From assembly GCA_033557465.1 (NCBI GenBank), contig CM066033.1:18849080-18913079 (forward strand): 64,000 nt of DNA, in the 5' to 3' direction. This stretch comes from Ichthyophis bannanicus. Taxonomy: Eukaryota; Chordata; Amphibia; Gymnophiona; Ichthyophiidae. The notes under the pieces were generated by a model that was not told the DNA's origin, did no database searches, and worked only from the letters and a program-made list of their open reading frames with translations. The stretch's first letter is position 1; every line of letters begins with the position of its first letter. Of the stretch, positions 1 to 9,984 are shown one piece after another. Both the position numbers and the translations under genes were made by a program.

Positions 1-1600
1 CCCTGACTGTCAAAATCTATTGTTTAGCTTTGATTGCCCTGTTCTTTGCTGCCGCCCCCCCCCCCCTCCTCTGAAATTGCCATCCTAGGCAACTTCCTCG
101 TTTGGTTGATGCTTGGGCTGGCCCTGATCAAATATCTGCTATTTAGAGATCTAACTGGCTGCTATTCCATACAGGTTACCCCCGATGTGCTTTATTTCTG
201 CCAGTATTAGTCAGGGTGGATTCTGTTTGCTTTTCCCACTCATTTTAGTAAGGTTACCAGACATCCCCAATTTATTGAGATTTTCCTCTGTTTATGACCC
301 ATGTCCTTATTAATGGGGATGGCGGTGACGTGGGTGGTGCAATACTGGAATAGCAGAAAAGGACATTTAAAAGCCCTCAGCATGGCTGCATGTCCCCACC
401 CATTCACCAGGAAGTTTGCATCAGAGGGGCTGCAATGTAGAAGGGCCTTGAGTGCTCATGGACAAAGGCCCCATGCCACGGGCACTGACTTCTAGGACTG
501 GAGTGTGGCCAGGTAGAGAGAGAGAGTGGAGGCACCAGCAACAGATAAGGGGAGGGAATAGGCCTGGCAAGGGGAAAGGAAGAAATGCTGGAGGAGGGAT
601 AAGGAATTTAAGGGAATGAGATAAGTTGGGCACTTGGGAGGAGGAGGGCAGGGAAGGGAAGAGACTGGTATGATCCATCCACACTGCCCAGTAGGGTTGC
701 TAGGGAAGGACCTGCCTTTGATTTTTTAAGCATGTTCAGTCCCTTCTGCACAGTGCAGGTTCCCTTCCCCATGGTTTCTGCACCCCAAGTGCCTCACTCT
801 GCACGTCTTCCTATTACATACAGATCAGCTGCAAGTATTCAGCCAGTTTTCTAGTTTTTGTAGATCACGTCTCATTTTGCCTGCTCTCTCGGGGACGTCC
901 ACTTTGCTGCAGTTCTTATGTGATGCTTTGTACTTTGCGAACGCAAAGCCCTTTAGCTCTTATTTTGTCAGCCACCTCCTTGCAGACCCAAAATGATTTC
1001 CTTTTCCCTTCCTTTACTTTCTTAACATAAAGATCTGTTGCCCTTTTCCCAGTTCCTTTCAGTTTGTCCCATTGGCTTTCCCCTTCCCTTATCTCTCGCA
1101 CCTTCTCTTCTCCTCTCTCCGGTATCACCTCAGTTTGAGGACTGATGGTTTTTAGAACGTGAATGGAGACACAAAGCTGTGGGTTCCTTTCTCAGAAGTA
1201 TTTTGCCCTTTTGCATTTTCTGAGCATCAGACTGACAAATCGAGATGCACGTGTGATAGCTAAATGCTGATGCTCTTCTGTGAAGATATGTCCAGTGAAT
1301 GGCTGCCTCATCCTGCTTCCATATGGGGGAATCCCTGCTCCCTTGTTACAGGAGGAACATTCGGCTCTTAAAGACTAAAAGGTTTTGCTCCTTGCGACTC
1401 AGCAGGAGGAGAGCCTTGTTTTAGGGGGGTGGGGGTGGGGGTGGGGGTGGGGGGGGCCGGGGAGGCGAGTGGTGGTGTTCAAATCAACTCGTAGGAATTT
1501 TGCTTTTTGCTTTGAAAGAGTCATTGGTACAGCGTGTTGCTATATTTCTGAGGAGAATAAATGTACAAGGGCTGGCTGGCTGCTATGACCTATGACTTGC
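1..1600. other. Non-coding stretch, nothing recognised
   Basis: I see no convincing gene here. There are short homopolymer and G-rich runs (C-run near 51-66, GGGGGT repeats near 1424-1456) and small ORFs that look like chance openings. No transposase, reverse transcriptase or RNA gene signature is visible. Confidence 0.5.
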
Positions 1601-2660
1601 TGCTAGTCCAGTGGAAAGAGTTTCTCTTGCTACATTTAGCATTTTGGGTTCTAATCCCATGATTGAAGGGCTGCTTGTCTTTCTTTTAAAACTATATCAG
1701 TGAATGAGAGGTATAAGGAGAAGGTAAAGATAGACTTAACCAATGCTAGGGGAGGGGGGGGGACAGGTGCCCCAGTGAGATAGATATTAGTCTGGTACCA
1801 AAAGGCCCTGGGTTCAAATCCCTAGAGCAAAAGAAATACTGAAGCAAGGCATAACAGGGAGAAAAAGCAACTAAAAAATGACTTCTGGCCCAGTGGGTGA
1901 GATTACATTCCTGTATTGAAGTGCTATATGGTTTGAATTCTCTGCTGGCAAGGAAATCAGTGTTTGTTCTAAAACCTAATTGGGGAAAAAGAGGCATAAA
2001 GTAACTTGCTCATGGATGGTACTTTAATGGTATAAGCTGCTGTGCTCTAGCAGTGGGTTGTGGGTTCAGATTCCCTGCTTAAAAGAACACATGCTTGCTT
2101 TAAAGCTCAAACAGGGAATAAGATATATAAAAGATAGAAAAAAAACATAAAAACCACCGAGTGATGGCCCCTTCTGTTGTACTTTGTCTCTTGAGTGAAA
2201 AACTGTGGGTTCAAGTCTCCTACAAAAGAAAGAACATACTTATGTTTTAAAGCCAAATCAGGTATAAAGAGAAGAAAAGGTAGCACATTTCTGAGTGGTG
2301 GTTAGGTGGGAAGTGTTGCTGTGCTTTAACCATTTGTTGTGGGTTCAGATCCCCTTCTTGAAAGGATGTCTGCTTGTTTTAAAGCTCAGTCAGGAAATAA
2401 GATCTATAAAGGAGAGAAAAACCTCCTATAACTGTTCCTGGCTGACTGATGGTCCCTCTGTTCTGCTTTGTTTGTTAACTGAAGATCTGTGGGTTCAAAT
2501 CCCCTTGTTGGAAAGAGGGCTTACTTATGTTTTAAAGTCAAATCAAGGAATGAGAGTTATAAGGTGAAGAAAAGGTAAACTGCTAGAGAAAGTGGCTAAC
2601 TGGTGGCTAGAGGGCTTTACTCCATCATAAGAGGCTGTGGGGTCTAGTCTAGTTTAGCCT
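1600..2660 (+). repeat. Diverged tandem array of tRNA-like units (about 120-165 bp each)
   Basis: Eight units each hold a Pol III B-box-like motif of the form GGGTTCAAATCCC, near 1646, 1810, 1930, 2062, 2207, 2341, 2491 and 2639. Each is followed by a similar tail: a TGCTTGTTTTAAAGC-like stretch, then AATAAGATATATAAA or GAGAGGTATAAGG-like sequence. Alternate units resemble each other more (2062 with 2341; 2207 with 2491), hinting at a two-unit higher-order period. The units are too diverged and poorly folded to call as functional tRNA genes. The array could be a satellite that grew from a tRNA-derived SINE, or a row of decayed tRNA-like genes. Confidence 0.6.
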
Positions 2661-2827
2661 GAAGCTAGGTGGGGTCAGTGCAGCTAAGTGGATAGGGAAG
2701 AGGAGTTTAGATAGACCTGCATATCAAGTATATTGGAGGAGAGCCACCATCAGCCAGGGCTATGTTGATTTTTGCCTAGGAAAAAGGCCAAATATTTCCT
2801 AAAACTATTTGTTACTGTGAGCACAAA

Positions 2828-2916
2828 CATCAGCTCTTCTCTGGTGAGCTTTGAACTCACAGTCTTTATGTTATTGGACATACTCTAAACCCCTGGGCCA
2901 GGGAGGGTTTTTTTTA
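2828..2916 (-). repeat. tRNA-like fragment
   Basis: Read on the minus strand, this holds an A-box-like TGGCCCAGGGG followed about 40 bases later by a B-box-like GAGTTCAAAGCTC. It resembles a decayed tRNA or the head of a tRNA-derived SINE. It lies just beyond the plus-strand tRNA-like array but in the opposite orientation. No clean cloverleaf was verified. Confidence 0.35.
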
Positions 2917-3287
2917 CACTGAATGCTCTTTAGATCTTCTCTTTCGCCATTTCTGACTCTAGGGTCCTCCAGGAGTGAGAAGAATCTCTGGAGAAAGAGC
3001 ACTAGCCACCAGCTGCAGGTGATGAAAAAGCAATTCACTTTCCCCCCATGTGCAGTGCTTGGAAATAAGGGTTCAAAACTCAACAGTAAATGTTGGCTAA
3101 TTCACTTTAGTATTTTTGGCCCGATTTCAGTGCAGTGGGTCCAGAAGAAAGGTCAAGCTCAGGACTTACAGTTTAGGGACCTTTCTGGTTTCTCCAGTTA
3201 TGAGCAGAATTGACTATTCTGGAGATTTAGACACATAAGATGGGAGATTGCAACCGCAGGTGGGTGCTGTGAAGGCTGGAGGCGATG

Positions 3288-3390
3288 AATGATAATCTTA
3301 TCTTTATCTCTTGATTTACCACATCTTCAGAACCATCAGGGTGGTTTACAATATTAAAATAAATAAATAAATAAAAATAAAATTAACAGC
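3288..3390 (+). repeat. LINE/SINE 3' tail remnant
   Basis: The sequence has the form GGTGGTTTACAATATTAAAA followed by (AAAT)n. That is the usual 3' end of L2/CR1-type LINEs and their SINE partners, and several similar tails occur in the window. Nothing coding is attached. Confidence 0.45.
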
Positions 3391-3399
3391 ACACACTGG

Positions 3400-6215
3400 A
3401 CTTTTCCTGCTGTTCGTGGAGAATCTCCATTATAGGTAAGTAACTGCATTTTATCTCATCTCCAGAAAAGAAGCAATGATTCCCTTCAAAACAGCCTGAA
3501 ACAGCTCAGCCTCAGGGTCTCAAACCAGGGGGTTCCTTGCCCAAATCCTGTCTGAGGGCAGGTAACGAAACAGGCTGGATGCTGAGGGAATGACTTCTCC
3601 TGTCCCGCTGTAGCTTCAGAGACCAAGAGGGAGGAAATCCTCCAGGACAGATCCGAGAAGGTGCAACAGAGACTCTCCTAACTCTGCCCCCTCCCCCCAT
3701 CTTAGTCCTACATCCTCCTTGCTATAGAGAGCATGAGGGAAAAGCCTTAAGAAGATGCAAAAGAGACTGTCATACTCTTCTCCCGCTCCCCAATTGTAGC
3801 CATGATCTGGGCAGAGAGGGCTTTAATGGAAAGACTTCTTTTAACATCTCTGTTCTGGGGTTTCAGAGCTGTACTGGAGACGGGGCCCCCTCTGAGGGAG
3901 TCCCAGGCCCTGCACAGATGGGTAGAGATTTGGCTCAGGCCTTTCTAGTAGAACTTGGAAAATGGCAGCTCGTGACCCCTTGTGGTGACAGAGGAGCCTT
4001 TGGACAGCTCCTCACACCGGGGAAGTGTAATTGTGGTTGAAGGTGCTCCTGTGCTAAGAATATCCTGAGCCAGGTAGCAAGGGGATTTGGGAATTGCTTT
4101 TATTTAGTAAGCCACATTAGGGGACCTGTTTACTAAGTTGCTTTAGCTGTTTAACAAGAAAATTACTTTTCTTCGTTAACTGTTAGCAGAGGCGAATTCC
4201 CACCTCTAAAACACCATTTTGGTGAATGGAATGAGCATGGACCCTGAGGAGGGGAAGGGGGGGGAGAGGGAAGGAAGGGAAGGCAAATAGGGAAGGAGGG
4301 GGAGGGGAAGGAGACAAGGGGGAGAGGGGAAGGGTGAAGGGGGAGCAGGAAGGGGGAGCAATAGTAATAAGTACCAGCATACTTACTAAAACCAGCATAA
4401 GACTTACTGAATTGTAGATAGAGACTTCATGGAATAAAGGAAAGCACCTAAAAGCAAAAGTGTATCTATATGTATAGAAAAGGAATAGAGATAAGGTAAT
4501 TATCAAACCTGTAAAAAAGGGGCATGCGGGGAAAGGTTAAAAAGGTAATATTAAATCTATTAAAAATAGCCATGATAGTTTCTGATTAAAAGCAACTATA
4601 CAAAATGATAAACCTGTTTGGAATGAGAGCAAAAGGGAACCACATTAAAAAAAACTGCATCAGCTTAACATAAAAGCAATGGGAATATAAGAAAATCAAC
4701 AATTAAATCAAAGGAGAATCAATAAAATAAGGGGAGAGAAGAGAAGGGAGGGGGAAGGGGAAGGGAGACGAAAGAGAAAAGAAAGGGAATGAAAAATACA
4801 CTCTTCAGATCATGCGATCAGCGCTGTAGGTCATTAAAAGTGCAAATCAGACTCCCTCAATCCATTTAAAAATTGTAGCAAAAAGCCATCAGATGAGAAG
4901 GTGAGAAAACATGTGGGGTATGATAAAGGGAGGGTTCCAAACAGACAAAATCAAGGCCCAAAATGTGTGGGAAAAGGTGCCAACCTGGTGCTCCTTACTA
5001 ATAAAAGAGTGACCTTGTGAATAAAAGTAAAAAGACAAGTGCCAATGAAATGCAAGCAGACTGTGCTGAAGCCGGCAGACGCAAGCACAGGCATTTCAAA
5101 TACCGATTCTCTATAAAGACCTTTAAAAACCATCCAAAAACACAACTAAGACCTGCAAACAATTAAAAGTAAAATGTTACATCAAATAAACAAAATAAAT
5201 AATTAGAAAGACCAAAAAATACTTGCCTTATGAAGTGCATGTAGGTACGTTCCTCTGTGAAATCACATAGACGGTCAGTGAAGGATGCTATTTGAAGCAC
5301 TGCTCTTGGCGCCAAAAAGCTCTTAAAATCATTTAGGGGAAACTGAAGCAATAAGGATTAAGCGTGTAATCATAAATTAAAATTTAACGCTAATCCATAT
5401 ACTTGACTGGACCGGATAAAATCGGGATGTGATCGGGGCTCCTGCATGGAGGCACAGTGTCATGGCGATGGGACGCCGCTACATCGCAGATCCATGCAGG
5501 AACCCGGGGCGAGCTAGCAGGGGAAGCAGTGAGACGACCAGTGGGATGGAATCGGGGCATGTCCTGCCTGTCCAACCCGGTTGCACCCGATTCTGATCCT
5601 GCGCGGATATATATCCCCATGGGATTAGAATCAGGTGCAAATCTGGCCAGTCCAGATTCTGGATGTCCGGATGGGCCACGAATGGAATTGGCCCCCACAG
5701 GGTAGATATAAGAACAAATAAGATCATGCAAAATACACCAAATAGTAATAGGATAAAAGACTCAAAGTGTAGGAACAAAACATAATATCATTAATGCCTA
5801 AAAACAAAAGTAAAAACTAAAAAAGCAGGGGGGGGGGGTAAAATCTAATGGATTCAAAAGCAAAATACTGTATATCAATTAAAAATAATATTAAAAATTT
5901 GTGGTAATACCACCATAAAAATTACAAATGATATGCCAACAGAAGGGGGAGGGGAAGAGGGAGAAGTGGGGGAGGAGGAGGGAAGGGAAGGGATAGGGGA
6001 GGGAGAAGGAGGGGAAAGGTGGGAGGGGGAAGGAAGGGGAAGGGAAGGAGAGGGGAAAATGGGAAGGAAAGGGGGGAAAGGAGGGAGAAGGGGTAAAGAG
6101 GAAAGGGGGAGGGGAGGAAAGAGATTGTTGGCAAAGAACAAAATTTTAAAACAAAATAACCATAAAAATGAAACATAATATAAATGAATAAATAATAAGG
6201 AATTTTAAAAAAGGC
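3400..6215. other. Non-coding region with purine-rich low-complexity blocks
   Basis: No gene is supported. G/A-only low-complexity blocks lie at about 4230-4360, 4733-4790 and 5939-6125, separated by AT-rich DNA. A short imperfect hairpin, two 18-base arms with two mismatches, spans 5582-5639. The purine blocks resemble the minisatellite on the far side of the piggyBac element, so the transposon may have landed in a pre-existing purine-rich district. Confidence 0.45.
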
Positions 6216-6463
6216 TTAACCTTTTTCCTGGCACTACCACAAAAATGCTATTAATTTCTTAACGGTGTTCTTTTTCTTACTACATGTAATGACTGCAAGA
6301 CGTAAGTATATTGTCAATAGATTCAGAGTTTGTCTTTGTAGTTTTTTATCTATGTTCCTATACAGGAACGTTGCCAAGAAATTGTACGTTCAACTCATGC
6401 AAGAGAACATCCTACTAGAACGCAAAAATAACTGATAAATCAAGCAGATACTAGTGACTAATG

Positions 6464-7069
6464 CTACAGTATGCATGTCTGTCGCTTGTGGTAGTCCCTA
6501 AAGCAAGTTTTGCCCTTATCAGAGTGAAGCCGGACCTTGCAGACACTGCACATGACCATAGTGTTCTTCGAACACATGCGACAGCGTCCCTGCGTGCAGC
6601 TGATGCGTTCATGAAGTAACTCCTGTGCCTGCCGGATATCTTTTGGCAGATTGGCTACGGGATTTGATCTGATTGAATGTTCCTGAATGGCAGTGCCCTT
6701 CAAGAGACACAAGGTGATGTCACGTCTGAATGTCAGATGATCCATGTCACTTCCATGAAGGTGACAGTGTATTTTCCAAGCAGCCATGACAGATATGCTG
6801 AGGACGTCTGTGAATAGTGGCCACCACCATTTCTTTCCAGGCACAGATGGCCTGTAGCTTGCCAAGAGCCTGTCCATGAGATCCACTGCACCCATTCCTT
6901 CATTATAGCGCTTCATCACAAAGGGTTGAGACACAGCAACATCTGATGTACCCTTGATTTGGCGACGTGCGGTTTGAAGTGGATCATGTGTGAGATTGTT
7001 GCTGGCAATGCAGACAACAGAATTGTCATGCCACTTTGCTACATAGACTGATCCATCACATCGGTAATC
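6464..7069 (-). pseudogene. piggyBac transposase, C-terminal part
   Basis: The open part at 6464-6934 gives 156 residues, and the homologous reading frame extends upstream to 7069 through frame breaks. It includes the segment KWHDNSV, which holds the third catalytic aspartate in this family, then GMGAVDLMDRLLASYR and KKWWWPLF, both typical of piggyBac transposases. The last 40 residues form a cysteine-rich zinc-binding tail (RCRMCSKN, MCSVCKVRLH, then CFRDYH), as in the cross-brace domain at the C-terminus of the family. The protein would cut and paste DNA at TTAA. Here the gene is separated from its N-terminal part by the LTR insertion, so it is not functional. Confidence 0.88.
6998..7069. 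repeat. 72-bp direct repeat, left copy
   Basis: This segment is repeated without a difference I can see at 8238-8309, on either side of the ERV LTR insertion. It encodes 24 codons of the piggyBac transposase, including the third catalytic aspartate. Confidence 0.9.
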
Positions 7070-8087
7070 TGTAGGGGTTAAGGACGGGGTTAAGGACTAA
7101 TCTGTGGCTTACTTAATTTGGCTTACTTTAATAATAATGTTGGAAGCTGTGATCCCACCCCGAAGAACTGATTAACTTCTAAATGGCACAGAATATAAGC
7201 ATGTGAGCTATGACTGGAAATATATAGAATCCCTGCTGAAAAGCATGTAGGATTCTACACTCTGGGCAGGAATGTGCAGAGAGTAGGCCTCATGAAGCAG
7301 ATGCCAGCCAGAACAAAGCTGATGATACAAGCTCTGAAGAACTGCTGCTATAATGAAGATAAGGAAAATGGCAGGGTGTGGAACAGAGTGTGGATGGACA
7401 GAATCTAACTGACCTTGAACAGCACAGCACATATTTACATCATAATAAAGATGGGGTCCTGGGACAAGAAACTGCAAATACATGCAGAATTCTCTGGAAA
7501 CTTATATGATTGCACCCTTGCCTGCCTGAAAATACGAGTTCCAAGAAATGGAAAGGCATGCACAAGGGGATTGTGACCAACTGATAAGCTGACCTTAGGC
7601 AAACCTTGAAATACCAACGGTTGTTTATCCTTTGCTTGGTGATAAACATAGGTGGGGTCTCACTGGCCGAAGTTCTCTGACTTAGCAGGTTTTGCTGGTT
7701 TTTTTGCAAGTTTGGCCAATGACGTCAGTAATTCAAGCAATTCACTGGAACTTTGGGACAGAAGTTTGTGACAGAGAACAGGTATATAAGAGAGACATTT
7801 GCAGAGCTCAGGGCGGGTGACTCTCTCCCCAGGGGGAGGGTTACCCGTCCTCAGATCCCTCAGACAGACACTTATGTATCTGTGCTTGCAGTTTTTGCTT
7901 GTATGACATGTGACTGTGATCTGAGTTTTCATCTTTTTCAGACTGACATTTGCTAGACTGCATTTATGATTATTTTGCTATGTCAAATAAAGAGTTTTGT
8001 AGCCAAGCAATTGTTGTCTGGAATTATTAATTGGCAATTGGTAATTAGTAATATTTAAGGAACCTTTGTGGATTACCAGGGCCCACA
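7070..8087 (+). mobile_element. Endogenous retrovirus LTR
   Basis: The 1018-bp segment starts TGTAGGGG exactly at the end of the 72-bp repeat and ends GGGCCCACA. A TATA-like TATATAAG lies at 7783-7790 and an AATAAA polyadenylation signal at 7986-7991, in the spacing expected for an LTR promoter and R region. Directly after it (8088-8110) comes TTTGTGTGCCGAAACCTGGG, which resembles a primer-binding site region. A related but diverged segment occurs at about 59975-60380. I call it an LTR from its signals and position; the family was not checked. Confidence 0.75.
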
Positions 8088-8237
8088 ATTTGTGTGCCGA
8101 AACCTGGGAACCTTCTCAAGACGGTAGCCATAGCAATGACATCACTGCAACTGCGCATACAGAATGCCTCATCTAGAACGCCCGTGCTTTGATAGGCGGC
8201 TCCAGACTCTCATACTGCGCTTTGCGTATGGGAACAC
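8088..8237 (+). mobile_element. ERV leader fragment downstream of LTR
   Basis: This follows the LTR, beginning with a primer-binding-site-like sequence, and runs 150 bp before the second 72-bp repeat. No gag is present and no second LTR follows, so only the 5' end of a provirus, or a truncated insertion, remains. Confidence 0.5.
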
Positions 8238-8309
8238 GTTGCTGGCAATGCAGACAACAGAATTGTCATGCCACTTTGCTACATAGACTGATCCATCACA
8301 TCGGTAATC
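8238..8309. repeat. 72-bp direct repeat, right copy
   Basis: This is the identical partner of 6998-7069. The piggyBac transposase frame continues upstream from this copy, so the repeat joins both sides of the interrupted gene. It is far longer than the 4-6 bp expected as a retroviral target duplication. Confidence 0.9.
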
Positions 8310-8318
8310 ATAGTCTCC

Positions 8319-9141
8319 TCATTGGCCACTCTTCTTCATGTCCTTTGTACTTCGAAGTTCTTTGTGTGCTCCACCAGTTCTCAGTTCCTGAATGATTCCT
8401 GTAGCTGCAACATTTCTCTCTGCGAGTGACTTGATCAGTGCGTAACTTGTAAAGAAATTATCGAAGAACAGGTGATGACGAATTACATCTGAATGCTTTT
8501 CAATAACATCAACCATATGGTTTATGACCCTGGAGCCCAGAGGTTCCATTGAATGCATCGTCCGGTGTACAGCTTGTTGTAAGGGTAGCCGTCGATACCA
8601 CACATACACCACCACTTAAAACCAAATCTAATTGGTTTTTCTCTTATAAACATTTTCATGCTGTGGCGGCCAAAGTACAGAATCACAGACTCGTCAATAC
8701 TCAATTCATGGTGGAAAAACCCAAACTGCACCAAATTCACGTTGATGGCAGTAATAAGTGGAGCAACCTTAGCCGTCTTGTCGCCTGCTTTGAGTTTAGC
8801 ATTGTCAGCCAAGTGAAAGTATTTTTTGATGGTCTGATACCTCATGCTGATACCTCATGGCCTCACGGACAATAGGCATGCCTAGATCTTGCTGACTGCT
8901 GCAGTAGTCTGACTCCTGTGGCAGGGCATGATAGCCAGACAACAGCAGGATTCCCCAGAAAGCGACAAATTTCATCCACTGTGACTTGAAACTGACTGTC
9001 ATTCTTATCTCGGTTAGCATAAAGGTTGCTTTGCGTTACAATTTCTGTCAGCATTTTGTCATCGAATATAAGGCTCCATATGGAAAACGGGAGGGAAAGC
9101 GACACCAGAACAGGAAAACTGTCAGGTAAATGACTTGGCAC
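8319..9141 (-). pseudogene. piggyBac transposase, catalytic core, frame-broken
   Basis: Overlapping minus-strand frames give consecutive blocks of the core. The first catalytic aspartate lies in LSIDESVILYFG, followed by KPIRFGFKWWCMC. The second lies in HLFFDNFFTSYALIKSLAER. Upstream blocks such as LLLSGYHALPQESDYC and MRYQTIKKYFHLAD match the conserved region before the first aspartate. At least two frame changes occur, near 8805-8845 and 8522-8615, and a stop follows the MKKSGQ segment. It continues into the C-terminal part beyond the LTR insertion. Family membership is secure; activity is not expected. Confidence 0.87.
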
Positions 9142-9210
9142 CAGCGATGAAATTACCTTAGTGAACTTTGTTGACTTTTTCCACTGAATTGCCTGTTTCT
9201 GCTTCAGATT

Positions 9211-9495
9211 CTAACACTTTTTTGCTGGAGGGCGGCTTTCATCTTCACTACTAACACTCTCATCTTCGTCTGTCTCCTCTGCTATCACGTCCAGTTCACC
9301 AAAGGGGTCATCATTGTTCAAATTGTCAGGAACATCTTCGACATCACTGTCAGCTGCAGAATCACCTGCAAACGGCGGCAACACAATGATGTTTGTCGGA
9401 CGAGTTAAACGTTCCACAGTTGACATAGCATCTTGGACTGTAACTGCCCGATGACTTTTGCAACGTCTGGTGCCATAGAAGCTTCTTGTATCCAT
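9211..9495 (-). pseudogene. piggyBac transposase, acidic N-terminal part
   Basis: A 94-residue frame rich in Asp, Glu and Ser (for example DVEDVPDNLNNDDPFGELD and EETDEDESVSSEDES) ends just before the catalytic part begins. An acidic, low-complexity N-terminus is usual for piggyBac transposases. It is frame-shifted relative to the core, so the whole gene is a pseudogene. The upstream 9500-9950 segment is AT-rich and probably holds the 5' untranslated part and terminal repeat. Confidence 0.65.
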
Positions 9496-9984
9496 TGTTT
9501 ATCAAAACTGACGGAATTATCTGAAAACAATGCACATTGGCAATTATTAGTTGACATTTGGATAATCCTGGCAGTGTTCCTATAAAGGAACATGATACAT
9601 ATACATAAAATTTACCCCATCACATATCAAATAAAATGTGAGCGCACCTGTGCAACGTGACCAGGCTTGCCTTGTACACAATGATCAGCGTCAAAATGTA
9701 AAACAACCAAGTATCTCAAAATTATAACTGCTAAATTTGAATTACCCTCAAATTGTAAAAAATGTGAAAATTTAAGTGAAATTAAAACTGTTGTGCAACT
9801 GAGACCATTTAATGTTTGCACCGCTGTTAAATATGACATCACCACTTGTTCACATTCTGCAAAGAATATTTGTGTTCGAAAATCTCGTACATACAAATTA
9901 AGTAAAATTTGTCATGTTCCCATACAGGAACATTGCCGGGAAAGAGGTTAAGTTTAAAAATAATGGACACTGACATTTAATAAG

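Larger units (their letters stand above)
6216..9951 (-). mobile_element. piggyBac-family DNA transposon, decayed
   Basis: The ends are TTAA at 6216-6219 and 9948-9951, the classic piggyBac target site. Just inside are inverted ends of the form CCTTTTTCCTGGCA on the left and CCTCTTTCCCGGCA on the right, read inward. A second inverted motif, GTTCCTATACAGGAAC-like, lies near each end (about 6354 and 9916). The interior codes on the minus strand for a piggyBac transposase in several broken frames. An ERV LTR has landed inside (7070-8237). The element lies between purine-rich repeats. Confidence 0.88.

Noticed and set aside
5933..6178. Purine-tract frames near the piggyBac left end
   Set aside because: Low-complexity Gly/Glu/Arg or Pro/Leu/Ser translation of a G/A block.
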